46,873 nt of DNA from CAYNXB01 sp964401045 (GCA_964401045.1 CAYNXB010000012.1:1-46873), one strand, 5' to 3'; numbered from the stretch's first letter, positions 26,494 to 35,706 are shown. Numbers and translations are program-made. Notes: generated by a model from the sequence alone, not told the origin.

Positions 26494-26735
26494 GATGGCT
26501 CGGGTATTGCAGCAGTCGAGCCCATGCTCGGCCAACTTATCAAGGCCTGAAGACGGATTGTCCAAACACCAGCAATCGATCGCTCTCGTCGACGGAACGA
26601 GATGTGTGAGCTCTCACTCCCGGTTGTTCGTCCGGCGCCCGGCTCCCTGTTTGTCCGGCAGCCCAGCTCACTCATCGCCGACTTATAAGAGCGCAGACCC
26701 TCGGTTGTGATCGCATCGACCGTGCCTGGCGCTGC

Positions 26736-29327
26736 TCACATCTTCGCGCGCACGCCGAACGAGATTGTCCGGCCGATCGACGAGTGCGAATTAGAATCGA
26801 AAGGCAGGAGTCCATTGATCACGATGGGCGGATCGTTGTCGAATAGGTCCTGCACGTCGATTGAGAAGGTCAATCCCTGCACAAAAGACACCGGACCTTC
26901 TAGCGTATAGCGCAGGGCGAGGTCGAACTCGGTGTGTGCTGGAACCGACTGGTTCGTAGCCTCGTAATCGCCCTGGTAGTTGGCGAACACGGTGACCCCG
27001 AACCGGCCAAGGTCGAAGCCGGCATAAGCCCGACCCATCAAGCCGCGCGGATTGTTAATCGTGTCGACGATATCGACCAACGGCGTATCCGGAATGAGGC
27101 CGCGCTTGAAATCCAGGATCCAGGCAGCGTTAAAGCCCAGCCGCCAACCGCCCCACGATGTCATGGCACGGTAATCGCCGATGAACTCCAGGCCCTGCGT
27201 GCTGATGCGGCCGACATTCACCTTGCGCCCGTCGACGATCGCATCGATGCCGGCCGGGTCTTCCGGCGGGCTGGCAAAGCCCGGACCCGTCATGATTGCA
27301 TTGATCTCGGCCAGCGTCGGGTCGGTATTGATGAGGAACGCTAGCTCAGGCTTCTGGAACGCGAGCATATCGTTGCCCGGGGTCGCGATACGGTTGGTAT
27401 ATTTCACCTTGTAGTACGTCGCCGACAAGTGGAGCTCGGGCACGCTTACCGGATCGAAATCGATACCGGCCGACCAGGTAGTCGCTTTCTCAGGCTGCAA
27501 GGTGGGATTTCCGCCGCGGATGAACAGCACGCGATAGGTGCCCGTGTTCGTCTCATTAGCGAAGTTCGCTGCGATGTTGAACGGGTTGCCCGTGTCGGAC
27601 AGCGTGGGCGCCCGGAAAGACTTGCCGAAGCTCGCCCGCAAGGAAACGGAATCGGCCGGCTTGAACGTGACGCCCACCTTCGGATTGGTGGTCGATCCGA
27701 TGTTCTCATAATCATCGTAACGAAGCGCCACATCGACGTTGAGCTCCGGCCCGCCACCGCCGATCACGGGAAGGAAGACTTCGCCGAACACGGAGTTCAC
27801 GTCGCGCGTCTGATCATTGGGGAACGGAGTGATGTCGACCCAGCGAATTTCCTGGCGCGCGGCGCCGACGGCCACCTTGACGTCCCCGCCAGGGAGCGCG
27901 AACAGCGGCCCGTCGAACGAGACACCGTATTCCTTCAGGATGTTATCGGTGTCGACCCGGAACTCTCCGATCAAACCCGCTATCGTGGCCGGGTTATTGT
28001 TGCCGTCGGACGAGAACAGATTCAGCGCGGTGGTGGGATTGGTGTCGGCAAGCGCGGCGTTGAGCGCACCCGCGGCGATCGTCGGATTGGTCGAGCGCTC
28101 CTTGTCCTTGCCATAATTGAAGAAGGCATCCGCAGACCAGCCGCTGCCGAGATCGAATCGCAGCCCGGCCGTGCCGTGCCAGAATTCCTGGGTTGAATGG
28201 CTCACCGAATTGCCGAGCTCGTTGGCAAAGGAGTAGCGCACGGTCACCGGGCTCCCCGGGTTGCCCGGATTGACGTAGAACGGGTTGCTTGTGGGAACTA
28301 CGGCGCTGGTCGTCAGCGCACCGAGGACAAAGTTGCTTTCGCGGTGCGAGTAGATGCCCTGTGCGTAGAACTGGATCCACGGGGTGATGTCCTGCTCGAA
28401 CGTGGCAGCGAAACCATAACGCTCCTGAGGCGGCAAAATTTGCGACCCCTCGTAAGCGCTGCGCACGTTCTTGGTGTTGGCCGCGAAGTCTCCCGCGGTT
28501 AGGCCGGTTCCGTCCTGTCCGTCAGGAATGGCGTAGGAGACACCATTCACGATGACGTTCCCTGGCGTGGCGAAGTCCGAACGCAGATCGGCACCGCCGT
28601 AGGGCGTCAAGTCATCGGTGTAATAGTCGCGTTCGGATGCGAACAGACCCTCACGGTCGGTGTATTCGCCCGCAACCATGATGGAGCCGCTGCTCCAGGT
28701 CTTTCCGATCGCGCCGCCGAGTTGGTATTCGGTCTGGCCATCGGCGAGCTTGACCCGTCCGCTGACATCGGCCCCGTCGAAATCCTTGCGAAGGATGATG
28801 TTGACCACGCCGCCAACGGCGTCGGAACCGTAAATGCCCGAGCTGCCGTCAGCCAGGACCTCGAGGCGCGCAATCGCCGCGGTCGGGATCACGGAGGGAT
28901 CGAAGAACTGGCTCTGCGTGCCGGCGCTGGGCACGCGCCGGCCGTCGACCAGGGTGAGGGTAGATTCGGTGCCAAGGCCGCGCAGGTTGATGCCGGTCCC
29001 GAACGTCCGGTTAGCGTTCTGGTTGTTGGCGGAGGTGAAAGACGCGTCGTTCGCACCGAGATTGAACACCTGCGGCAATTCCGACAGGATTTCGGTGGTG
29101 GTCGATCCGGCGCTGAGTTCCATCTGTTCGCGATCGAGGCCGATGACGGGGGACCCGGTCGGCTCGATCCCGCGGATGCGGCTGCCGGTCACGAGGATCG
29201 CGCCACCGCTGGCGTTGGCCTGCTCGTCCGCCGTCGTTTCTTGGGCGAACGCCGTGGTCGAAGCCATGCACACGGTGGCCAATACGGCGGCCGAAGCGCT
29301 CAGCTTCAGAAGGCTGCTCACGTTCAT
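26736..29327 (-). CDS. TonB-dependent receptor
   Basis: Outer-membrane transporter of 863 residues, convergent to the previous receptor. A signal peptide ends at AFAQ (about 29), then AILVTGSRIRGIEPTGSP as the TonB box and plug start, INLRGLGTESTLTLVDGRR and YGSDAVGGVVNIILRK in the plug, and a barrel finishing with ISFGVRAKM. It lacks an STN domain and has almost no cysteine beyond the signal peptide, unlike its neighbour. The plug style (GSRI, GLGTESTLTLVDGRRVPSAG) is typical of the expanded sphingomonad receptors for sugars and other organic nutrients. GGGAG lies seven bases before the ATG. Likely LacI-type half-sites lie upstream. Confidence 0.94.
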   Translation of the reverse strand: MNVSSLLKLSASAAVLATVCMASTTAFAQETTADEQANASGGAILVTGSRIRGIEPTGSPVIGLDREQMELSAGSTTTEILSELPQVFNLGANDASFTSANNQNANRTFGTGINLRGLGTESTLTLVDGRRVPSAGTQSQFFDPSVIPTAAIARLEVLADGSSGIYGSDAVGGVVNIILRKDFDGADVSGRVKLADGQTEYQLGGAIGKTWSSGSIMVAGEYTDREGLFASERDYYTDDLTPYGGADLRSDFATPGNVIVNGVSYAIPDGQDGTGLTAGDFAANTKNVRSAYEGSQILPPQERYGFAATFEQDITPWIQFYAQGIYSHRESNFVLGALTTSAVVPTSNPFYVNPGNPGSPVTVRYSFANELGNSVSHSTQEFWHGTAGLRFDLGSGWSADAFFNYGKDKERSTNPTIAAGALNAALADTNPTTALNLFSSDGNNNPATIAGLIGEFRVDTDNILKEYGVSFDGPLFALPGGDVKVAVGAARQEIRWVDITPFPNDQTRDVNSVFGEVFLPVIGGGGPELNVDVALRYDDYENIGSTTNPKVGVTFKPADSVSLRASFGKSFRAPTLSDTGNPFNIAANFANETNTGTYRVLFIRGGNPTLQPEKATTWSAGIDFDPVSVPELHLSATYYKVKYTNRIATPGNDMLAFQKPELAFLINTDPTLAEINAIMTGPGFASPPEDPAGIDAIVDGRKVNVGRISTQGLEFIGDYRAMTSWGGWRLGFNAAWILDFKRGLIPDTPLVDIVDTINNPRGLMGRAYAGFDLGRFGVTVFANYQGDYEATNQSVPAHTEFDLALRYTLEGPVSFVQGLTFSIDVQDLFDNDPPIVINGLLPFDSNSHSSIGRTISFGVRAKM

Positions 29328-29508
29328 ATCTCAACTCCCTAGAGTCTTTGTTTTTGGGCCGAAGCTGTCGATCAAGAATTCCAGGCCAGGCGCGCTACGG
29401 TTGCCGGGCGTGCCCACGCGCACTGCATCCCACGATCCTCGCACATACGCGTGGAGGGTCACACCGCCGCGCCCCCCTTCACGCGCAAATAGAACCCAAA
29501 AAGCGCCT

Positions 29509-29524
29509 ATGCAAGCGCTATCAT
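29509..29524. promoter_or_regulatory. Imperfect LacI-type operator upstream of receptor
   Basis: ATGCAAGCGCTATCAT has six of eight symmetric pairs around a central CG and shares its left half with the perfect GCAAGCGCTTGC site at 29727. A further copy of the half-site (ATGCAAGCG) follows at 29544. The whole 471-base gap (29328-29798) between the divergent receptor and hydrolase genes has no convincing gene. Confidence 0.4.
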
Positions 29525-29726
29525 AGCCTTATTCTACAGATTTATGCAAGCGCAACCACCCGCGATCCCGTGGTCGAATGGCGCTGCGCAATGTGGGAGA
29601 TATGGACCACAAGAGCGTTGGAGAAGTCCAACCGCGATCACGCGATCCGATCTCCTGCGGGATAAGTGGCCGAGCGAGCGACAAACGACATTCGATCGAG
29701 CGCGAGCGCATCGACGCGGCAACTGG

Positions 29727-29738
29727 GCAAGCGCTTGC
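29727..29738. promoter_or_regulatory. LacI-type operator upstream of CocE-like hydrolase
   Basis: GCAAGCGCTTGC is a perfect 12-base palindrome, a common LacI/GalR-family core. It lies 60 bases before the TTG start of the hydrolase. It differs from the CAATCGATTG core at 17868 and 23259, so a second repressor may act here. Confidence 0.6.
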
Positions 29739-29798
29739 ACCCAAGTCTGACTCCATCTAGCACCAGCGCCACATCAGCGCTTTATCGGGAGATTTTTA

Positions 29799-31595
29799 TT
29801 GAAATCGCTAAAAATTCTCCTGCTCGCGATGGCGTTTACATTGGCTGGGTGCGTATCGCAGCCATTTGATGCAAGCGCACAACATCAAGCGAGCTACGAT
29901 GGCTGGAGCGAGCATTCGCTCTATATCCCGTCCTTCGATGGGACGCGCATCGCGATCACCGTCCACATTCCCCACACCAAAGGCGTGCCGGCGAACGGCC
30001 CGCTGCCTGTAGTGGTGACGCAAGACCGGTCGATGCTGCCGCCCGGCGCCGAGCGCGCGATGCGCGCCTATACCGACGCGGGATATGTCTGGCTGTCGCA
30101 GGACCGCCGCGGAACCGGCGCTTCGTTCGGAACCCAGACCGGGTTCGTCAATCAGCTCGATGCCCGCGACGCGAAAGCGGTGATCGACTGGTCTGCGGCG
30201 CAGCCATTCAGCTCCGGCAAAACCGTCGCGATGGGCTGCTCGAACCAGGGTGCGTGGCAATATCTCGTCGCCACATTGCGGCCGGCGAGTCTGGTGGCGA
30301 TCGCGCCCGCATGCTCCAGCCCACAGTTGTTCGACGATGCGCTGGCGATCAATGGCGTGCCGATGGCGCCGCTTGCCAGGCAACCTTACAAGGGGGAGTG
30401 CGACCGTCCGCCAAACGGCGCTCGACCGGGCAATGCCGGGCCCCCGCCCCCTCGTCCGGTCGATGCGGATAGCGACGGCAAACTCCTTGCCCAGGCGCAG
30501 GAAGAGCAGAAATGCGGTGCGGCGATGCTCGGACAATATTGGCTCGACATGCCGCGCGATGGATACAACGCGTATGCGAAGTATCGCCCCGCACTCGAAG
30601 ACACAGCGATGACGCGCTGGCGCGACCTTGAGCAGTCAGGCATCGCCATCCTGCAGTTGGGCGGCTGGTACGATGCCGCGGTCGCCGGGCAACTGGAAGC
30701 CCAGCGCGTTCTCGGGACGCGCCTGATCATGGGGCCCTGGGTCCATGGCAATCGCCCTGGCCAAGACGCCAACCTTCCTGCGGCCGAACGCGATTTACCC
30801 GCCGAGACGATCCGCTTCTTCGACCACTACGCCAAGGGAATTGATAACGGCGCGGACAAGCCGGCAGTCGAGTATTACACCGTCAATGCGCCGGCTGGAA
30901 AGGAGTGGACCAGCGCGCCGCGCTGGCCGGCTTATCCGCACATGACGCTGAACCTGTCGGCGCCCGGATCGCTGAGCCAAAGCAAACCGCCGGCTCAGGC
31001 AGTGCATGCACGATACGCGCCGCAAGAGGTCAAATGGTTCGATGGCCGATATTCTCCCCTCGGCCGTTGGTGGCGGGGCGATCTGACACCGATGAACGAT
31101 GCCAGCCTGGTCCACACATCGGAAGCGCTGGCGCAGGACACGGAGATCACCGGCACCGTTCGAGCCAGCCTGTGGCTCAGCGCTGACGAGCCAGACGTCG
31201 ACGTGTTCGCCATGCTCGAAGACATCGCTCCTGACGGGAGTGCCAACTACATCACCGACGGCTGGATCCGGGCATCGTGGCGCAGGGTCACACCCCTGCC
31301 ATGGGGCGGGGATACGCGCATCTGGCACAGGGGTTATGCGGAGGATATGGAGCCGCTCGTGCCGGGTACGCCAGCGCTCCTGCGGTTCGATTTCTTCCCC
31401 ACTTCCTACGTCGCCAAACAAGGCCACAAATTGCGGCTGGCCGTGTCCACCTCGATTGGCATGGTTTATCAATCGCCCCCGCTGGCCCGCGGCAAACGAG
31501 CGACGATCACGATTTACCGCGATGCTGCCCACCCATCTTCTATCGCGCTTCCGGTAGCACCAGGGCGCTCCGCTAACGAGGGAGAGACGCAATGA
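29799..31595 (+). CDS. CocE/NonD-family (X-Pro dipeptidyl-peptidase-like) hydrolase, lipoprotein
   Basis: Predicted membrane-anchored serine hydrolase of 598 residues. Residues 1-17 are a lipoprotein signal with lipobox LAGC (C18). The S15/CocE alpha/beta domain carries nucleophile S148 in GCSNQG, D292 in GGWYDA and H316 in GPWVHGN; the C-terminal jelly-roll (about 395-590) includes DVDVFAMLEDIAPDGS. Family members cleave cocaine-type esters, acyl-amides and glutaryl groups; the substrate here is unknown. The start is an uncommon TTG at 29799, supported by GGGAGA six bases upstream and by the lipoprotein signal; the next ATG would cut into that signal. It overlaps the next gene by ATGA. Confidence 0.92.
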   Translation: MKSLKILLLAMAFTLAGCVSQPFDASAQHQASYDGWSEHSLYIPSFDGTRIAITVHIPHTKGVPANGPLPVVVTQDRSMLPPGAERAMRAYTDAGYVWLSQDRRGTGASFGTQTGFVNQLDARDAKAVIDWSAAQPFSSGKTVAMGCSNQGAWQYLVATLRPASLVAIAPACSSPQLFDDALAINGVPMAPLARQPYKGECDRPPNGARPGNAGPPPPRPVDADSDGKLLAQAQEEQKCGAAMLGQYWLDMPRDGYNAYAKYRPALEDTAMTRWRDLEQSGIAILQLGGWYDAAVAGQLEAQRVLGTRLIMGPWVHGNRPGQDANLPAAERDLPAETIRFFDHYAKGIDNGADKPAVEYYTVNAPAGKEWTSAPRWPAYPHMTLNLSAPGSLSQSKPPAQAVHARYAPQEVKWFDGRYSPLGRWWRGDLTPMNDASLVHTSEALAQDTEITGTVRASLWLSADEPDVDVFAMLEDIAPDGSANYITDGWIRASWRRVTPLPWGGDTRIWHRGYAEDMEPLVPGTPALLRFDFFPTSYVAKQGHKLRLAVSTSIGMVYQSPPLARGKRATITIYRDAAHPSSIALPVAPGRSANEGETQ

Positions 31596-32569
31596 TCAGA
31601 TACACATGGCTTGCATTGCTGGGCGCCGCATTGGCCACCACCGCCGCGGCTCAGGTTCCGACGGCACCCTCAGAAGAACAGCTCAAGGCCATGGCGGCTG
31701 CGCAGGCGGCGTATAATGCGATGCCGGACACACCCGGCACCGGCGCATTTCCCGCTATCAAGGAGATGGCGCGTTCGCTGCCCGGTCACACGATATACCG
31801 GCCGGCCAATCTCGCGGCGGTTGAGGAGCGCAGTCTCGGCCTGGTCGCCTGGGGCAACGGCGGTTGCTCGCCCGATGGTGCAAGCTCGCGCCTTCATCTC
31901 GAGGAGATCGCGTCGCACGGGTATGTCGTGATCGCGCCGGGCAAGATCATGAGCGGCCCCGGCATGCCGCCTCCGCCGCCGCCCGCGCCCGGCGCCCCGC
32001 AGCTCATCGCGCAGACAACCGCCGCGCAAGTCCTCGCCGGCATCGACTGGGCGCTGGCCGAGAACGAACGCGAGGGGAGCCCGCTCTACCACCTGATCGA
32101 CCCAGCGAAGGTTGCCGTGTCCGGTTACAGCTGCGGCGGCGTCCAGGCGCTCGACCTTGCCAGGGACCCGCGGATCAAGGCGGTGGTGATCCACAACAGC
32201 GGCCTGTTTCCTGACGGGGCACGGCCGATTGCGGGCATCGTAACGGACAAGGCCTGGCTCGATCGCCTGCACACGCCCGTGGTCTACATCATGGGCGGAC
32301 CCACCGACATTGCCTACGAGAACGGCCTCGACGACTTCGGCCGCATCAGCAAAGTGCCGGTGGCCTGGCTGAACGAGAACACCGGCCACGGCGGCACCTT
32401 CCAGGAACCGAACGGCGGCGCGGCGGCCAAAGTGGCAGTTGCCTGGCTCGAATGGCAGCTGCGCGGCGATGAGAAGGCCAAGGCCATGTTCGTGGGTGAA
32501 CACTGCGGCTTGTGCTCCAGCACGACCTGGACGATCGAACGCAAGAATTTCGAGACGATCTCGCGTTGA
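31592..32569 (+). CDS. Secreted alpha/beta hydrolase (dienelactone hydrolase/PET-hydrolase-like fold)
   Basis: Exported alpha/beta hydrolase of 325 residues with a signal peptide (cleavage about AAAQ, 21). Nucleophile S180 in SGYSCGG, D239 in GGPTDIAY and H266 in NTGHGGTF give a complete triad. A proline run (MPPPPPPAPGAP, 125-136) sits in the segment between an early strand and the nucleophile, probably in a lid. It is translationally coupled to the CocE-like gene, so the two likely act in sequence on one ester substrate outside the cytoplasm. Confidence 0.9.
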   Translation: MIRYTWLALLGAALATTAAAQVPTAPSEEQLKAMAAAQAAYNAMPDTPGTGAFPAIKEMARSLPGHTIYRPANLAAVEERSLGLVAWGNGGCSPDGASSRLHLEEIASHGYVVIAPGKIMSGPGMPPPPPPAPGAPQLIAQTTAAQVLAGIDWALAENEREGSPLYHLIDPAKVAVSGYSCGGVQALDLARDPRIKAVVIHNSGLFPDGARPIAGIVTDKAWLDRLHTPVVYIMGGPTDIAYENGLDDFGRISKVPVAWLNENTGHGGTFQEPNGGAAAKVAVAWLEWQLRGDEKAKAMFVGEHCGLCSSTTWTIERKNFETISR

Positions 32570-32576
32570 CTTGAAG

Positions 32577-32606
32577 TGCCGGGCGCGCGTTCTCGCGCTC
32601 CCGGCA
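32577..32606 (+). terminator. Terminator-like hairpin after hydrolase pair
   Basis: TGCCGGG-C-GCGCG and CGCGC-T-CCCGGCA form a 13-pair stem with one mismatch and a TTCT loop, eight bases after the hydrolase stop. No T tract follows, so it may end transcription by another route or only stabilise the RNA. Confidence 0.45.
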
Positions 32607-33034
32607 AATGGGGGAAAAGGGGACTCTATCGTGAGCTCCTTTCCTTCATTCGCGAACGCCTTCGGCGAAACATGAGTGCAAGGACGAACCCTCGCTAGCC
32701 GAGCCTTGGCCTGCCACCTGACCGACGGCGACTCCGTCGAAGCCGCCGCCAATATTGTTGGCGTTCAGAACGCGGGCGCGGCACCGGCGATATCAACGTC
32801 GCCGCGAATATCCGCACCGGTCTCGCGATCGGAGACTGTGACAACGGCGGCGCTACCGATCTCGCGAGCACTTATGCGTTCAAATGTTGGTGCGGAATGC
32901 GGCGCCGGCGACGGCTTTTCTCACTTGGGCCGAAGGTCCCTTGGCACGAACAGAAATCGGGTAACAATCCATTACTGGATCGCGCTGCTTTACATCATTT
33001 GCCGCGATGCTGCTTTCTGGAAGCGCCCATGTGT
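32607..33034. other. Gap with possible decayed coding fragment
   Basis: No intact gene is seen. At about 32730-32880 (plus strand) protein-like text appears split between two frames (ANIVGVQNAG, then GDINVAANIRTGLAIGDCDN), which may be a decayed beta-rich protein. The rest holds nothing recognisable. Confidence 0.35.
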
Positions 33035-33166
33035 TCAGAAAATCGCCCGTGCGATCGCGATGAGAGTCACTGAAAGGACGATCAAGCTTGAGACGATGAC
33101 GGCTACGCCGCAAATGAAAGCCAGCGCGCCGATCCAATCCATCCGCCACCACATGATTCTCGCCAT
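33035..33166 (-). CDS. Small 43-residue membrane peptide at the end of the cbb3 cluster
   Basis: A short minus-strand frame from ATG 33166 to TGA 33035, with GAAGGA nine bases upstream. The product is a single strongly hydrophobic helix (about residues 12-40: IGALAFICGVAVIVSSLIVL and onward) after a short tryptophan-rich N-terminus (MARIMWWRMDW). It lies 86 bases after ccoS in the same direction. Small one-helix subunits are common in cytochrome oxidases, so a role in the cbb3 complex or its assembly is possible, but I do not recognise the family. Confidence 0.55.
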   Translation of the reverse strand: MARIMWWRMDWIGALAFICGVAVIVSSLIVLSVTLIAIARAIF

Positions 33167-33252
33167 CTCATGGTCCTTCATCAATCAAACTCAAAAACAG
33201 GATACCCGATCCGCCTTCCACATCAGGACTCGGCCCCGGACGCCCAGCCGCA

Positions 33253-33441
33253 TCAAGGATCGGAAGACGGATTCTCTCCTTCCGCAGCGAGTGGCTTGTC
33301 ATTCTCGACATCCAGCAGCACTCTTTCGGCGGCGCCGTCCAAATCCTCGTACTGCCCGCTACGCATCGACCAGAGAAAGGCCAACAAGGCGACGATGCCC
33401 ATAGCCAACGCGATCGGCACGAGGAAGAACAGGGCACTCAT
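33253..33441 (-). CDS. ccoS: cbb3-type oxidase assembly protein CcoS
   Basis: Small membrane protein of 62 residues needed for cofactor insertion into cbb3 oxidase. MSALFFLVPIALAMGIVALLAFLW is the typical CcoS transmembrane start, followed by WSMRSGQYEDLDGAAERVL, the conserved motif after the helix. It overlaps the ccoI stop by ATGA, the usual ccoI-ccoS order. Confidence 0.93.
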   Translation of the reverse strand: MSALFFLVPIALAMGIVALLAFLWSMRSGQYEDLDGAAERVLLDVENDKPLAAEGENPSSDP

Positions 33442-35705
33442 GGTGCTGTCGCCAAGGTTTGGGTGATCGCCATGCTCCGGCTATCGGACGCCGACTGGCG
33501 ATCGCCCATTTGGGGAAAGCGCAGAGCGTTTGCGACTACGATGACCGACGAAAGAGACATGGCCGCCGCAGCCATCAGGGGTGTCACCTGGCCTGTAAAG
33601 GCAATGGGCACGACCAGCAGATTGTAACCGATGGCCAATGCCAGATTCTGCCGGACCAAGCCGCGAGCGATAGCGGCGATCTGCAACGCCTCGGTTACCG
33701 CTGAAAGCTTGCGGCCGAAGAACACCAGGTCTGCCGCCGCGCGGCCGACATCGGCGGCGGACGAAGGAGCCATGGACACGTAGGCGGCGGACAGCGCTGG
33801 GCCGTCGTTCAGGCCGTCACCGATCATAAGGGTCTTCCGGCGTTGCAACGCCAACTCCTCCAGCCGTTCCACCTTGTGCCGAGGAAGCAGTTCAGGGAGG
33901 AAATTGGCGATTTCGACGTCTTTGGCCAGTTTAGCCACTACTTCGCGCCGATCACCGGAGAGAATTTCCACGGCCATGCCGCGTGCGCGAAGCGAGCGGA
34001 CGACCTCGCGAGCCTCGGGGCGAACGGTGTCCGAAAATACGAAAAGTCCGACGGCTTTGCCGTCTCTCGACAGCGTTGTTGCGCCAGCGATGCCCGCTTG
34101 CGCTTCGCCGCTTGTCCCGAGTGCCCATTCCGCCCTCCCCAAGCGGTATCGAGCGCCATCGATGCGAGCTTCCAGCCCCTGACCCGGAACTTCGGCAAAA
34201 TCCTCGATACGTGGGGACTTCCCGCCGGGCAGAGACCGGATGGCATTCGCCGCCGGATGGTTCGAATTATGGGCGAGCGCCTTCGCCGCATCCAAATCCC
34301 GGCCCCGGGCGGTGCAGCTCGCCACCGCCAGCGCGCCAAGCGTGAGCGTGCCGGTCTTGTCGAAAACGACTGTGTCGACTTCCGCCAACCGCTCCAACGC
34401 ACTCCCGTCCTTCAGCGCGATGCCACGCTCGAACAGGCGCCGCGCGGCCATGACGTGCACCATCGGCACCGCGAGACCCAGGGCGCATGGGCAGGTGACG
34501 ATCAGCACGGAGATCGCCACCGTCAGCGATCGGTGCCAGTCTCCCGTCATCGCAAACCAGGCGATGAATGCCCCTGCCGCGAACGCATGGACGACCGGGG
34601 CATAAAGTGCCGCGGCCTTGTCCGTCAGCCGCCTGTATCGGGCGCGGCCCTGCTCGGCAGCTTCGATCATCCGGGCCATGTCAGCGACGAACGACGACCG
34701 GCTCGTGCGTTCGACCCGGACCTCGAGCATGCCGTTGAGGTTCATCATCCCGGCCAGCACGGCGTCTCCGGCGGATGCCGGAATGGGTACCGCTTCACCC
34801 GTCACGGCCGACGCATCGACATCGGCCGCACCGGCGACAACCCTGCCATCCAGAGGCACACGATCTCCGGCGGCGACGATTACCAGTTCCCCTACGGCGA
34901 TCTGGTCGATCGGCGTGTAGGTCCGCTTTCCGTCGGCCGCTGCCACCGTGGCGCCGCGCGGCATCGTCCGGGCGAGCCCCATGACGGCCGCCCGCGCCTT
35001 TCCGCGCATGACGTGATCGAGCGTTCGACCCACCAGCAGGAAGAAGATCAGCGCCGTGACCGCATCGAAATAGGCATGGGGGCCGTTCGACAGCGTGTCG
35101 TGGATGCTGAGGGCAAGGGCGGAAACGATGCCGATCGAAATCGGCACGTCCATGTTGGTTCTTCTCTTGGAGATCGCCTGCCAGGCGGACTGAAGGAAGA
35201 TGCGGCCGGAGTAGAACACCGCCGGAATTGCCAGGGCGGCGGAAAGCAGATGAAACAGATGGCGCGTGTGCGGCGCTGCGCCCGACCACACCGACACGGA
35301 GAGCAGCATGATGTTCATGGTGCAAAAGCCGGCGACGGCGGTGGCCCGAAGAAGCCGCTGTTTCTCCGGATCGGTGTCCGGTTCATCGTTCGCGAAGAGG
35401 CTGGCGTCGAAACCCGCTGCCTCGAGGGCTTCGATGAAGGGCGGTACGGCGCCTGTCTTGCGCCATTTGACGGTCGCCCGGCGCGTGGAGAGATTGAGCC
35501 GGGCCGATACCACCCCGTCGAGTTTGCAAAGCGCTCGTTCGATGCTGGCGATACAGCCGCCGCAATGTGCGGAAGGCACCGACAATTCGGTCTGCAGGAT
35601 GCCATCGGCGACCGGCCTGCTGGCAAACAGCGTTTCGTCGGCCGATGCTGGCCGCAACCGGGGCTTCACACCGGGCGCTTTGGCTTCTCCGGCGCAGGAA
35701 CTCAT
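33438..35705 (-). CDS. ccoI: Copper-translocating P1B-type ATPase CcoI
   Basis: Inner-membrane copper exporter that supplies copper for cbb3 oxidase maturation, 755 residues. An N-terminal heavy-metal domain has HCGGC (47-51), followed by eight membrane helices, the phosphatase motif TGEA (302-305), the ion-binding TCPCALG (404-410), the phosphorylation site DKTGT (449-453) and GDGLNDGPAL near the end. The start is ATG 35705, one base after the DUF2189 stop; the longer frame would run back over that gene. Context with ccoS and the oxidase genes separates it from general CopA exporters. Confidence 0.95.
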   Translation of the reverse strand: MSSCAGEAKAPGVKPRLRPASADETLFASRPVADGILQTELSVPSAHCGGCIASIERALCKLDGVVSARLNLSTRRATVKWRKTGAVPPFIEALEAAGFDASLFANDEPDTDPEKQRLLRATAVAGFCTMNIMLLSVSVWSGAAPHTRHLFHLLSAALAIPAVFYSGRIFLQSAWQAISKRRTNMDVPISIGIVSALALSIHDTLSNGPHAYFDAVTALIFFLLVGRTLDHVMRGKARAAVMGLARTMPRGATVAAADGKRTYTPIDQIAVGELVIVAAGDRVPLDGRVVAGAADVDASAVTGEAVPIPASAGDAVLAGMMNLNGMLEVRVERTSRSSFVADMARMIEAAEQGRARYRRLTDKAAALYAPVVHAFAAGAFIAWFAMTGDWHRSLTVAISVLIVTCPCALGLAVPMVHVMAARRLFERGIALKDGSALERLAEVDTVVFDKTGTLTLGALAVASCTARGRDLDAAKALAHNSNHPAANAIRSLPGGKSPRIEDFAEVPGQGLEARIDGARYRLGRAEWALGTSGEAQAGIAGATTLSRDGKAVGLFVFSDTVRPEAREVVRSLRARGMAVEILSGDRREVVAKLAKDVEIANFLPELLPRHKVERLEELALQRRKTLMIGDGLNDGPALSAAYVSMAPSSAADVGRAAADLVFFGRKLSAVTEALQIAAIARGLVRQNLALAIGYNLLVVPIAFTGQVTPLMAAAAMSLSSVIVVANALRFPQMGDRQSASDSRSMAITQTLATAP

Positions 35706-35706
35706 C

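Noticed and set aside
32676..33404. Plus-strand open frame of 242 codons
   Set aside because: It runs antisense through ccoS and the 43-residue gene, has no family resemblance as a whole, and only a short part looks protein-like.
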